Below, piece after piece: positions 1 to 10,530 of a stretch of 64,000 nt of DNA. A model generated the notes under the pieces. The model ran no database searches. It had not been told where the DNA came from and worked only from the letters and a program-made list of their open reading frames with translations. Each line of letters opens with the position of its first letter. Within the stretch, counting starts at the first letter, position 1. A program made the translations under genes and the position numbers. This stretch comes from Dactylonectria macrodidyma (taxonomy: Eukaryota > Ascomycota > Sordariomycetes > Hypocreales > Nectriaceae): assembly GCA_020744425.1 (NCBI GenBank), contig JAGMUV010000007.1:1674001-1738000 (forward strand). Direction: 5' to 3'.

Positions 1-405
1 TTTTCTCCGAATTGCATCGTTTTCGCTCGCCCCAGGAATCCTACGGCACTCTCGTCTCACAACCGCCGGTGGCCAGGTTTCCGTATCATTTCTCAGCCGC
101 TGTTCCTACTCACATTCTCATGTCCCGCATCTCTGGTTCACCCCTCACATAAAGAGACCACCCATTTCCCTGTGTGGGGTGGTGGCCTCAGCGTTACCGT
201 TCTGACGGGTCGCTTCCGCTTCGCTTGCGTGCGTGAGCTGCACCAGCATCCTGCCGCCATCGTCCAATGGGCGAGGCCAGCTGTCTGTGGATTCTGTGCG
301 TCTACTTTGCTTCTACGGCTTCTACTGCTTCTGCTGCTACTTCTGCCGCTTCTGCCGCTTCTGCCGCTTCTGTGACGGTATTGCGCTCCTAGCACTAAAG
401 CAATC
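1..405. other. 5' flank of the LaeA-like gene, low-complexity tract
   Basis: No gene is supported here. The segment holds a CT-rich stretch and an imperfect 9-bp repeat (unit TTCTGCCGC, three exact copies at 341-367, degenerate copies from about 308). These repeats make short Leu- or Cys-rich ORFs in several frames, which I treat as artefacts. It probably contains the promoter and 5' leader of the gene that starts at 406. Confidence 0.5.
308..371. repeat. 9-bp short tandem repeat TTCTGCCGC
   Basis: Three perfect tandem units at 341-367 are preceded by degenerate CTTCTAC/CTGCTG units. The tract lies 35 bp upstream of the first methyltransferase ATG, so it would be in the 5' leader. Confidence 0.75.
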
Positions 406-1846
406 ATGTCGAGGTCACCTCTGCCACCCAAAGATTCTGACAACGCGTCTACTTCTTCAGACGCCTTCAACAACTTCCAATTTACCTTCAACTGCTCTAC
501 TTCAAATTCTGTGCAGAATAGTTTTATTGAGCCTGATGTGCGTACTCATTTTATTCACCCTTTCTCATTTTAGCCGTCACCGTGGACCCCCGCCTCGTCC
601 CGGATCTTTGAAAGGGGTTGGTACTGACCATTTACTTTCACCTATCTAGCTTGATGCCCAAGACATGTGAGTTACACCGTTTAATCCACGACATTCCGAA
701 TCCTTTGTTAATACCATTCAGACAAGACTCGGAATCGTTAACGGATAGTGTCCAAAACTTCCCGGAGGAGTTCGGTCGGACGTACCATGCTTACAGAGCG
801 GGGTGTGAGTCTTACCCACCGTTCCTTGACAAGACCTCAACCCCCTAGATTAACAACCATAACAGCATATGCATTCCCCAACGATCAACTAGAACAGGAC
901 CGTCTAGAACTCCAGAACGATGCCCTTACGAAACTCTTTGGTGGGCGACTCTACTTTGCTCCTCTCTCGAAACGGAACCCGCCTCGCAACATGCTCGACA
1001 TTGCTACCGGCCTGGGTGACTGGGCAATCAAGATGGGAGACGAGTTTCCTGAAACTGAGATTACCGCCACTGATCTATCCCCTATTCAACCCCGAAACGT
1101 GCCCCCGAATGTTAACTTCTATGTTGAAGACTCGTATGTACCCCTTTGCCTCCCCACCCGACCCCTCGTTTCTGTTGGTATGTTGCTGATCCATACACTA
1201 GCTCACAACCATGGGATTACACGGAAAAACTCGATTACATTCATACCCGTACCACTGCCGGTTGCTGGTCAGACTTCAAGGAGCAGATCGCACAGCAGGC
1301 TTTCGATTCGCTCAATCCCGGTGGCTACTTCGAGTCTCAGGAGTACGACGCAATTGTGACCTGTGACGATGGAACCCTGAACCCGAATGGTCCGCTCGCT
1401 ACTTGGTTTGCGGACCTGAGACTCGCCTCGGACATCATGGACCGCCCTGTTGTGCTCGCCGCTCTTCTACGTAGAACATACGAGGAGGTTGGGTTTGTTG
1501 ATATCAAAGAGCGCATCTTCAAAATGCCCATGAACGGTTGGCCCAAAGACGAGACCTTGAAAGAAATAGGCAGGATGTGGGAGAGAAACTTCCTGACTGG
1601 ACTTAGCGGCTTCTCCTTTACGCTCTTCAACCGGGCATTTGGGAGAACGCCGGCCCAAACAGAGGTATTTCATTACAACTTGCCACTTGGAGACCAACAG
1701 CTGACTAAGCCTTGCAGGTGTCACTCGTCGACGTCCGACAAGAGCTTATGGATACCCGAATTCACGCTTATATACCCATTCACATTGTGACTGGACGCAA
1801 GCCCTTCCCCGGCGAAGGACCTATACCCCCTCTGATATTTTCTTGA
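406..1846 (+). CDS. LaeA-like SAM-dependent methyltransferase
   Basis: Model: exons 406-537, 650-666, 722-804, 866-1133, 1202-1664 and 1718-1846, giving 363 aa in one frame. The N-terminus is Ser/Asn-rich. Then comes the family block EFGRTYHAYRAG, the SAM-binding motif I as LDIATGLGDWAIKMGDEFP (a LaeA-type variant of DxGxGxG), and the later block LNPGGYFESQEYD. The end, DTRIHAYIPIHIVTGRKP, matches the usual C-terminus of this family. Known: LaeA and its many paralogues are fungal methyltransferase-like regulators or small-molecule methyltransferases; the substrate of most paralogues is unknown. Inference: this is a paralogue rather than LaeA itself, because motif I differs and no velvet context is visible. 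The second exon is only 17 nt; it is needed to keep frame from the N-terminal exon into the conserved part. Start at 406 is the first ATG giving a continuous model; a shorter start cannot be excluded. Confidence 0.8.
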
Positions 1847-2280
1847 TCGAACGGATATTACAACTATTGGGGCCGAACATCTCCCTGGCCAGGCAACAAT
1901 GCGAGGAGCAGCGCGCATGGTGAAGGAGTCGAAGAAAGCCAGGTTGACCTACACAAACAGTGTAATCCCGACGGACTGAAAACCAAGTGGCTCAGTATAC
2001 CATGATGGTCGATTTTGGAGATTCAAGCCTATGATACCCTGAGCGAGAACAAGTACCTATAATGTTGAATGAACTTCACGATTAGAGATGGACGATAGTA
2101 TTTAGATTCTGTGGACGCAACCAATTGAACACACTGCTCTTTTATTTCTAGGGACTTGGTCCTTTGGAAACTCTCCATGGTAGTCGCAAGTCTGGCTCAC
2201 TGTCCTCCACATCTTTGCATTATGACTGGTAATATCATGGCCATCAGCTAGTATGCTCCTTGAAAATAGACTTATCCCTC
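1847..2280. other. Intergenic, between convergent genes
   Basis: This holds the 3' ends of the plus-strand methyltransferase and of the minus-strand cupin gene. No ORF, RNA gene or repeat was seen. Confidence 0.6.
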
Positions 2281-3060
2281 TCAGGCTTTGATGACGTTTA
2301 TCTCAACGGCCTCGCCGATCTTAACAGTTTCTCCGGAGTTGACGTCTGGTGCATCGGACTCTTCCGAGCTGTCCGTCGGTTCCTCTGGTTCCTCGCCCTT
2401 CCGCGCAAGCCAGCTCAAGGCCGCGGCGTCCTTTTCGGGAAGAAGCTCTCCTAGACGGCGCTCAGAGAGAAACTCGTGATCGGCGTACTCGAACCCTGGC
2501 ACGACCGTCTCTGAGATAAGCAGACCCTCGGGCTCCGTGGCGCCAACGTCCTCAGCCGCGCCGTCCTCGGCCTCGAGCAGGTAGCTCGCCTTCCACACGC
2601 CGCCCTGGACGACCCACTGTAGACGCTCTCCACGCTCGACGGCGCGGCCGACGATAAAGGACTCGAGGCGGCCGTCGGGGTGGAGCAGCACGTATCGGCC
2701 GCGGCCGCGGTGCAGCGCGTGAATGATGCGGCTGCGGTTGCGGTGGAACCGGCCGAGGGGCTGGCGGTGCGTAAGCAGGTAAAAGATGGACGTCGAAAAG
2801 CGGCGAACGGCGTCGTCGTAGCCGGGACGAGACGCAACGGCCTGCGACTTCTCGTCCCCGGAGAGCGGGCCCGGGGGGTACGGTGAGGGCATCGTCTTGA
2901 CGTCCTCGTCCGTCTGGCAGAAGTAGCCGCCCTCGACGTGCGGGATCAGGCCGAGCGTCTGGATGAGAGCCGCCGTCTTGGAAGACTCGGGCTTGGAAGA
3001 CGGGGTGAAGATGGGTTTGAGGGCGCCGAGGACAACCTCGTTGGGAATATAAGTGCCCAT
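2281..3060 (-). CDS. Cupin_5 (DUF985) family protein
   Basis: Single-exon ORF of 259 aa starting at ATG 3060. The segment LIQTLGLIPHVEGGYFCQTD (about residues 33-52) is the hallmark opening of the DUF985/Cupin_5 family. It is followed by STSIFYLLT, then RFHRNRSRIIHALHRGRGRY, which corresponds to the metal-site strand of the small cupin barrel, and PGFEYADHEFL near the end of the domain. The last 40 residues are acidic and disordered (Glu/Asp/Ser-rich). Known: the family is widespread in bacteria and fungi as sugar-epimerase-like cupins of uncertain function. The metal-binding His cluster is plausible but not proven here. The gene is GC-rich, and it is divergent from OMA1 with a shared 1.2-kb upstream region. 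Confidence 0.85.
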   Translation of the reverse strand: MGTYIPNEVVLGALKPIFTPSSKPESSKTAALIQTLGLIPHVEGGYFCQTDEDVKTMPSPYPPGPLSGDEKSQAVASRPGYDDAVRRFSTSIFYLLTHRQPLGRFHRNRSRIIHALHRGRGRYVLLHPDGRLESFIVGRAVERGERLQWVVQGGVWKASYLLEAEDGAAEDVGATEPEGLLISETVVPGFEYADHEFLSERRLGELLPEKDAAALSWLARKGEEPEEPTDSSEESDAPDVNSGETVKIGEAVEINVIKA

Positions 3061-4279
3061 GATGGCTTTAGGTCTTGGATGAGTTAGCGAGTGTGTATTT
3101 CAGCTAGCTTAAAATAGATCGATTTCTTGAGGGTCTTAGGTCCGGAGAAGTGAGTTGTGTGCTGGGGTGAGAAGAGGAAGGAAAGATAGAGAGAGGGGGA
3201 GAGAAAGATGCTCTCATTGAGGGAGTTATGAAGCCGAACCAATGGGTTCCGTGATTCAGATATTCGCCCGGAAATTAAATCCAGAGGACTGCCACAAGAT
3301 ACTGTGTGCATCAATAGTTCATTCAAACTTTCTCCAGAATGCTGACAAAGTGTATCAAAGAGACTTTTAGTCCTCGATGGTGAAGTTGTTGGTGGCACAG
3401 ATGCAACTCGGTCGAGGCTTCGGGGCCAGGTTTCCTTGCTTCACTTGGCGAGGACGGTGACTCGGTGATGAAGAGGGGAAGAAACGAGCATTATCGGATC
3501 CGGGGGCTTTGATAAGATATTACACCGACAGCTGGCCGATTGTTTGCCGAAGATGGTGGTGGCCAAGTGCTGACCATGGAACTGAGCTGCGTCTGAGAGA
3601 GCCAGGGTTGCGAGCCATGACGAATGCCGATCCGATGCTGCGGTGATAATGGCAGCTTATTGTTGCTTCCGGTTCTTCCGAGGCAGTCTTAACTCCTCAC
3701 TGGGGGGTGAGTAAAGACAGGATCCATATCATAGCTGACACCTCATCTCAACATTGTTGGCTTACCCTGATGATAGGTGTTCTAGAAGAAGTGAAGTCAA
3801 GCCGGATATTTGTTTGACACATGTGCGCCGAGCCACAGTCCTGGGAAACACTGCTCGCGTGCCACTCGAAACGGTTTCATGGCAAGGGAGGGATGCAGCT
3901 TCCGAGGCATTTGTGCGTTGTATCACAGGCGAATCCCGGTGCAATACAGATGCCACCCGCTGTGTTACAGGTGCCACTCGCTACACCACAGTGACTTGGC
4001 GGAGGAGAGCCGCCTTTGTAGCACACTCTTGGGGGCGCTTTTAGCGATGGAACTTCAGGACTTGAGAACTGAGAAGCCGAAAAACCCCCACCATGACGCA
4101 ACGACAGGGCGCAAGTGGTAGGCCCTCGTCCCCCGCAGAGTCTGGTGTGGCAGAAACACCATTCAAGCATCTCGTCTCCAACCCGACGCCCGCCAGTCGC
4201 CTGTTCCTCGAGGCTTCCCCTCTGCCCTCACCGTTCTCGTGAGCGCCCGTCGAGGCCCATTGGGCGCTTTGTTGTGCCC
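3061..4279. other. Divergent promoter region, cupin gene / OMA1
   Basis: About 1.2 kb lies between the minus-strand Cupin_5 gene and the plus-strand OMA1 gene. Short ORFs in several frames have no recognisable protein features. There is some internal similarity of short words (GCCACTCG, GTTACAGGTGCCA near 3850-3990) but no clear repeat array. Confidence 0.5.
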
Positions 4280-5578
4280 ATGCTTGCCCCGCGCCTGCTT
4301 GTCCAGCCGTCGGCGCTGCTGAGCATCTCCCGTCCGGCCTCATTGCTCCGTCTTCGAGGAGCCGTGCCCGTCGTCGTCCGATGTCGCTTCCTCTCCCACA
4401 CGAGGCCGCGCTGCAATCAACAAGTACCTCAGAACCAGAGCCAGCACGACGACCCCTACGCCCGCCTCCGCGATGCGAAGCCTCTCGTCCCAGACCGTGC
4501 GGCCAACCGCTTCGCCAGCGCGGGCACCAGCCGCAACTCTCGACTCTTCGTTGTCGCGACCGTCCTCGCCGCCGTGGGATTCTACGTCTACAACTCGCAA
4601 ACGGTGCCCGTGACGGGCCGTCGACGTTTCAACTTCCTCTCTGACGCCATGGTGGCAAAGGCACACTCCAAGGCGGCTGGTCAGATCATTGAGCAGGTCA
4701 AGGCTCAAGGCGGCCATTTCCTCGGGGACTGGGACCCGCGCACCATTCTGGTCAAGAGGGTCATGAAGCGGCTAATTCCCGTGAGCGGCATGGGAGACCT
4801 CAATTGGGAGATTTATGTTATCGCTGATAGTCGTACGTTGCCGTGCTGCTGGCATTTCTCACCGCTGGCTTTCCTCGCTTGGGGTACCGTAAACTGACGT
4901 GACGATGGCATACTAGGCACCGCCAATGCCTTCGTGCTCCCGGGGGGCAAAGTATTCGTACATAGTGGCATCCTCAACGTCTGCCGAAACGAAGACGCCC
5001 TCGCCGCGGTGCTGGGCCACGAGATCGCACACAACACGGCGTCGCACGCCGCCGAGCGCCTGTCAGCAGCATGGGTGGGCAACCTAACGGCCGGTAGCCT
5101 TTTCTTCCTCGCGGGTGCCCTGCCGGGGCTGGCACTGTTTGGCATCTGGAACTTCGTGGGAGGCTTCTACCTGCAGGACCTGCTCTTCTATCTGCCTATG
5201 GGACGCAAGCAGGAGAGCGAGGCTGACTATATCGGCCTGATGATGATGGCCGAGGCCTGCTACGACCCGAGGCAGGCGGCAGGCTTTTGGCAGCGGATGG
5301 AGGCTATCCAGAAGTCGGGCGCACAAGAGGTGCCGGAAATGCTGAGCACACACCCTTCGGTACGACTGGCCCAGAAAAAAAAGAGAGAGGGACACGCGAC
5401 GTTTGAGCTGATGGCTAATACTTGTGCTGTATAGAACGAGCACCGGATCTCAAAGATTGGCGAGTGGATGCCTGAAGCGATGGAGAAGCGGATGCAGAGC
5501 GACTGCCGGGGGACGTCAGCGTTTGCGGATCGATTCAGGAGGGCTATGCGACGAGGGTCGACGGTAGTACCTGAGTGA
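4280..5578 (+). CDS. OMA1: Mitochondrial inner-membrane metalloprotease OMA1 (M48)
   Basis: Exons 4280-4832, 4917-5359 and 5435-5578 give 379 aa. The first about 45 residues are Arg/Leu/Ser-rich without acids, a typical mitochondrial presequence. One membrane segment is visible at about residues 89-105 (LFVVATVLAAVGFYVY). The catalytic zinc motif HEIAH is at 219-223, and Glu286 in RKQESEADYIG is the expected third ligand. FVLPGGKVFVHSGIL and MLSTHPS are family blocks. Known: Oma1 is an ATP-independent inner-membrane protease that acts in mitochondrial quality control and stress response. Length is close to that of other fungal Oma1 proteins. The start at 4280 was chosen because it begins the presequence; an in-frame ATG at 4115 would add 55 residues with no targeting character. 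Confidence 0.93.
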
Positions 5579-6417
5579 AGTACTTAGGTGAATGCCTGCT
5601 TTGTGATACCGTAGTAGACTGGCAATTCCTTGTTCTGGGTTATGAATAGAATTGGGACAGGGCCTGTGTAGGCCATGAGGCCGTGTAGGTAGGCTGTGTA
5701 GATGGGAGGTTGTCAAGCTCCCGTGGCTCAGTTGTGTGGTATTATGTAACCCTCGTGGCCTGCGTGGCATTATGTAAGAGACGGTGCGTCGTGGTAAAAC
5801 TGAATCAAGAACTCTTTCCCTCTCTTCTCCAAATTACCATACATTTCGGATGAAATCAAACACATATCGTCACCGCTGAACCTCCTCGTGACGGGTCTTC
5901 TATCGTAGACTTGACGAAAAGGTGTTTGCAATGGTCTCGCTCTGATACGCTGACTCCGCATCGTGGGGCATGACGTCGGGGCCTTTTAGCGCGAAGAGCT
6001 CCCCCAGGGCCCAGGCTATTCCCCCCGGGATAGCCTAGGTAGCTCTCCGCTTTACCTCGCTACAGCCAGTAGTGACGCCCCCCCTCTACAAACATGGCCT
6101 GTTTAGCAGTATTTCGGGCGCTGTAATCGTAGCCGGTGACATAAAGGTGTGCCGAGGCAAACGCCCACCACCCGCCATAGATAACCCCCGGAGGAGGCGC
6201 CATGTGCCGTGTACCTCGGAGAGAACTCCCTCCTCTCTCGCCGTCGCGACTCTCACCAATTCTTCCACTTCAACCTCCCTTTTTGCAGTTCATTATCAGA
6301 CAGCGACGCGACGCGCTCAACGTTATTGGTCAGCTATCGCATCTTGTCTGTCTTCAGCAGCTGTTATCCTTTTTTTTTCTCTCATTTTACAACCGTCCTC
6401 TCTCTCTCTCTCTCGCC
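5579..6417. other. Intergenic, OMA1 3' end to cytochrome b5 leader
   Basis: No supported gene. The right end (about 6365-6415) is a strong pyrimidine tract ending in a (CT)n run just before the cytochrome b5 ATG, as is common in leaders of highly expressed fungal genes. Confidence 0.55.
6398..6414 (+). repeat. (CT)n tract in cytochrome b5 leader
   Basis: A pure CT dinucleotide run sits three bases before the ATG at 6418, inside a longer T/C-rich leader beginning near 6365. Confidence 0.7.
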
Positions 6418-6900
6418 ATGTCTGAACAGTACACCATCGCCGAGGTGGGCAAGCACAAGAGCGCTGACGACGGCTTCTGGCTCGTCGTCGAGAGCAACGT
6501 TTACGATGTAACGAGTGAGTGCATATGCGTCTGATTCTGACTTAAATTCTGCCTCTGGGTCTGCCTCTGGGTCGGGTCTAATGTCGTCTCACTTCGGGCT
6601 CTATTTGCTGCGAATCGTCCATTCGTGACAGCACGAGACCGAAATGATACGACCTAAGCAAGGCGACTGACACCCCCTCCCTCACACCCTCAATCCCTCC
6701 ATTACAAACAAACAAATACTCCTGGCTGACTCCAATATGCAGAGTTCATGGACGAGCACCCCGGCGGCGCAAAGATCATCAAGCGCTGGGCCGGCAAGGA
6801 CGCCACTAAGCCCTTCTGGAAGTACCACAACGAGGACGTCCTCAAGAAGTACGGCGCCAACCTCAAGATTGGTGCTGTGGGCGAGAAGGCCAAGCTGTAG
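6418..6900 (+). CDS. Minimal soluble cytochrome b5-like heme protein
   Basis: Exons 6418-6514 and 6743-6900 give 84 aa; the intron is 228 bp, the longest in the window. The protein is just one cytochrome b5 fold: YTIAEVGKHKSADDGFWLVV at the start, then the heme-binding DEHPGG with axial His38, and the second axial His61 in FWKYHNED. There is no C-terminal membrane anchor and no fused reductase or desaturase domain, so it should be a soluble electron carrier or heme-binding protein. Known: free cytochrome b5 domain proteins donate electrons to desaturases, hydroxylases and P450s. The partner cannot be told from context. Model confidence is high because both heme ligands and the frame across the intron are intact. 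Confidence 0.9.
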
Positions 6901-7701
6901 TGCCCCCTCGGTTACGGTTACAGCAGACGGGCTATACGTAGTCCCGGCTTTAGGGATGTGTACTAGAGATCGAGCGCAAAGACGAGGGCGAGGGAATTGG
7001 GTTCTTATCGTGTTTGGAATGGCGCAAATGATCTTGGGACTGGGCTGTACATGATCGCGGTGGCATGGATTTTCTTCGTTTAGGGCTCTTTCTGTGTAGA
7101 GATACTGCTGCTCTCTGCCGCGTGGTCGATCATCGGGCGACAGGCTATGGCTCTTAGCTCAGCTCAGCCGGATGACGAGAGGTGTCAATTTTGGTAGTGA
7201 AGTCTTTCAAGATGACTATTTTGAATGCCTTCTTTACCAGAGAATGACGGGCCTTCCTCACATGCCTACTCACTGACCAAGCACGTCGTCAAGCTTCAGA
7301 GGCTACAGCAGAAAGAAGGTCGATGGCAGATCGCCCGCGTATATCAGGTGCTGTGCCAGCGGAACTTGCTCCGAGACTGACAGCGACCTTTACCGCATCA
7401 ATTCATTGCGTAATATATAGAGTCAGATTCCCCAATCCTATTCCTCCTGAACCACCCTTGCGGCTCGCTGAACCCTCTTCAGAGTAGCCTCGCAAACTCT
7501 TGCCTTTTGGTGCTCCGGTGGGGCAAAAAAAACAATCCGCCCCTCTGACTTACAACACGATGGGGTTTCCAAAGACTGCTCGGAATACAGCGCATGCGCC
7601 GAGGGCTATAAAGACACAAGCAAACCCGCCGAGGCTCAGAAGAGCATGATTTATCCGCTGCAAATACAGGCACGTACAAAGACCTGACTTACCATCCGAA
7701 A
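6901..7701. other. Intergenic, cytochrome b5 to PLP decarboxylase
   Basis: No supported gene. A TATA-like element, taatatatag, is at 7411-7420, about 290 bp before the next ATG. Antisense ORFs here are shadows of the GC-rich exon downstream. Confidence 0.5.
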
Positions 7702-9367
7702 ATGAGTAGTATCTTCGACTTTGACACCCAAGAGGCCCGCCTGGCGCAGCGCCGGACGCGGCCGGACCAAGCACACGGCACGCTGCCGGCCCCCGGAGCC
7801 ATCCAGGTAGCCGAGGCATCCCTTCCGCGGCCTGGATCGCCGTCGTTCCTCGCCGGACGTTCGGACCGGGACACGCACGCGCACGTCCTCAACGACATCG
7901 TGCCGGCGCTGACGGGCCAGGCGCTGTCGCGGCGGTACTACGGCTTCGTCACCGGCGGCGTGCTGCCGCTGGCCGAGTGGGCAGACGGCATCGTCTCCGC
8001 CATGGACCAGAACGTCCAGGTGCATCTGCCCGAGCAGACCGTCGCCACGGCCGTTGAGGACGCCGCGCTGGCCATGCTGGTGGGCCTGCTGCGGCTCGGC
8101 GACGATGCGGCCTGGAAGGGTAGGACCTTTACTACCGGCGCCACGGCGAGCAACGTCCTCGGGCTCGCGTGCGGACGCGAGGCCGTGCTGGGCAAGAAAC
8201 TCGGCCGCGGGCCCGGCGTCGGCGAGCTGGGCCTGCTGAAGGCGTGTGCCGAGGCCGGCGTCACCGAGATCCAGGTCCTCACCAGCGCCGCGCACAGCTC
8301 CCTCTCCAAGGCGGCCAGCGTCGTCGGCTTCGGGCGGCGCTCCGTCAAGGAGCTGAGGCTCAGCGAAGAGGAGCCGTGGAGGCTCGATCTCGCGGCGCTA
8401 GAGCGGCAGCTGCAGGTTCCCCGGACCGCCAGCGTCATCGCCATCAGCGCGGGCGAGGTCAACACGGGCCGCTTCGCCATCGGTGGCATCGATGAGATGA
8501 GGAAGGTCAGGGCGTTGGCAGACAAGTACGGTGCTTGGATTCATGTCGACGGTGGTAAGTCTTGGGTTTCGGCCATTGCCATAGAAGCAGGCTGCTGACA
8601 GTCCCAGCGTTCGGCATCTTCGTGCGAGCCTTGGAGGACAAGGATGAGTACAGGCTGCTTCACAAACGAGTCGAGGGGCTCGAGCTGGCCGACAGCATCA
8701 CAGTAGACGGACACAAGCTTCTCAACGTGGTAAGCATCCATAAGTTCCAAGCCCGAGGGGCCTTGACTAACTCACAGACACCCAGCCCTACGACTGCGGC
8801 ATGTTCCTCACCCGCTCCCACCTCACTCTGCAGTCCGTCTTCACCAACCCGAACGCCGCCTATCTCTCCTCTGGTTCACAGGATTCTATCCCGTCTCCTC
8901 TTAACATCGGCCTCGAAAATTCCCGCCGCTTCCGCGCCCTGCCTGCGTATGTCGTCCTCCTGAGCGAAGGGCGCTCCGGCATAGCCGGCCTCTTGGCCAA
9001 CATGGTCGAGCTCTCCCGCAAAGTGGCTTCCTTCCTGCGCGACTCGGAGCACTATGAGCTGCTGCCGGACAAGAGTGCGGACCTGGAAGAAACATTCATG
9101 ATTGTGCTGTTCCGGGCAAAGGACCCTGCGGTGAACGACGTGCTGGTCGAGAAGATCAATGAGACGAGGCAGATGTACGTCAGCGGGACCAAGTGGGCAG
9201 GGCAGAAGGCGGTGCGGATGGCCGTGTCGACTTGGAAGGTGGATGTTGCTAGAGATTATGAGATTGTGAAGACGGTATTGGCCAATGTGGCAGAAGGCAA
9301 AGAGTTCGATATTGAGAGCTGTCGGGACTCGCGACCAGGGGCGGTAGACAGTTATCGAGCGTTTTGA
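7702..9367 (+). CDS. Group II PLP-dependent decarboxylase
   Basis: Exons 7702-8554, 8608-8729 and 8786-9367 give 518 aa. Cofactor sites of the aromatic-L-amino-acid / glutamate decarboxylase superfamily are visible: TFTTGATASNVLGL, the helix preceding the cofactor; His-Val-Asp at 281-283 for the pyridine nitrogen; and Lys321 in TVDGHKLLNVPYDCG as the Schiff-base lysine, directly before the second intron. The family makes amines from amino acids. Substrate cannot be read from the sequence; tyrosine, tryptophan, 2,4-diaminobutyrate or cysteine-sulfinate-like acids are all possible. The first exon is much richer in G/C at third positions than the rest, which also produces long antisense ORFs. 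No cluster partners are adjacent, and no targeting peptide is seen. Confidence 0.9.
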
Positions 9368-9591
9368 ACTTGATCGAAATTGTTGTCGAGGTGAAGAGAA
9401 CCGAGAGCTGAAGTTTTCAAACGTCGTCGATATCGTTCGCGGGTATATATCATTGCCACATGGCCCAAACCAACGCCAAAGAACCCAATAAAATCCATAC
9501 TGAAAAAAACTTTTCCTATCTCGAGCAGACAAACATCCATAACGCCGCCGCGCCACTGCGCATTCCCCCCTCCCGAAGGCGACAGCCGACC

Positions 9592-9852
9592 TTAGCCAAA
9601 CTTCTTGGAGCCTCCCTTGTTGGTCGACTTCTTGCCGGCCTTCTTGCCCTGGCCGATGAGCTCGAGGTGGCCGGCGCGCTCACCAAGCAGCGCCTCGGTG
9701 CGGGCGGCCATGCCGCTAGTAAACTTCTTGTGCGACTTGTCGACGGCCGTCTTGGAGTTCTTGGGCTTGACCACCTTGGACGCCTGGCGCTTCGAGTGTG
9801 TCACCTTAGCGGCCGCGGGGCGCCCGAGCTTCTTGACCGTTCCCTGTGCCAT
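9592..9852 (-). CDS. Small basic DUF2462 (UPF0390-type) protein
   Basis: 86 aa, single exon, from ATG at 9852. The start MAQGTVKKLG and the Lys-rich body with KPKNSKTA and the glycine/lysine tail GKKAGKKSTNKGGSKKFG match the DUF2462 family, called UPF0390 or the Leydig cell tumour 10-kDa homologue in animals. Known members are small, very basic, probably nucleolar or ribosome-associated; function is not established. The open frame continues upstream to 10110, but the extra part (residues with HHPPSNHLAWFF) lies in a CCACC/AACC-rich leader and has no family match, so the internal ATG is chosen. Confidence 0.85.
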   Translation of the reverse strand: MAQGTVKKLGRPAAAKVTHSKRQASKVVKPKNSKTAVDKSHKKFTSGMAARTEALLGERAGHLELIGQGKKAGKKSTNKGGSKKFG

Positions 9853-10530
9853 CGCGGGAGCAGGTGGTGAATAAAGGGTTGGTCGGGAGTGTTGTTTGGC
9901 GGAGGAGAATGGGTGGTTATGAGAGGAAAAGAACCAAGCCAAGTGGTTGCTTGGTGGATGGTGGGAAAAAATTAAGGTGGGACTCCAGTCAAGCCAACAC
10001 ATCCCACCTTCACCGAGTTTTCGCCGTCGGTGAGCGAGTGGGGGAGTGGTGCTCCCACGGCGACTCACCGTGAACCCAATTTGGTGGCCGAAGGCATCCA
10101 TCCAAGCCAAGCCAACTCACCCACCGGCAAGGGATATGTCAAAGTAAGAAGGAGTACTGTCAGCGAAGTAGCAACATTTCATAACTCAGCCTTCAGAAAG
10201 TCTGTCCCACTAGGGACCTTCGCTTATTCTTTTTTGTTACTCGCAAGTTCGAAACCGCCCATCCGCGTCAGATTCGGTGACTCTTCGCCGTGCCCAAGAC
10301 CAGTACCCAATGTATACCACAGCAAGTATCAAAGCTATAAGAACAGTTCGCTTATTCATTACTGTAGCTATTCAAGGCTGAGTAAGTATTCCTCCAAGTC
10401 TTCGCTCTCATACCAAACCACACAGAATGCTATCCTGATATCAAACTCCAGCGCCAACGAGACGACTACTAAACATGGCGGCTTCGTTTTATTTCCGTTC
10501 CCAAAAGCAAGGACCAATTCTGTAAAACCT
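9853..10530. other. Intergenic, DUF2462 promoter and Cex1 3' end
   Basis: No gene. The left part is the promoter of the minus-strand DUF2462 gene, with several AAGCCAAG/CCAACC words near 9935-10115. The right part is the 3' flank of the Cex1 gene. Confidence 0.5.

Noticed and set aside
172..649. Two overlapping plus-strand ORFs rich in Leu or Cys/Phe repeats
   Set aside because: They are translations of the TTCTGCCGC repeat and of the real methyltransferase exon in the wrong frame.
7651..8525. Long minus-strand ORFs (214 and 195 codons) opposite the PLP decarboxylase
   Set aside because: Shadow frames caused by the GC-biased exon; no domain features, while the plus strand has all PLP-enzyme motifs.
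7702..9367. A biosynthetic gene cluster around the PLP decarboxylase or the LaeA-like gene
   Set aside because: Neighbours are OMA1, cytochrome b5, DUF2462 and Cex1; no synthase, P450, transporter or pathway transcription factor is nearby.
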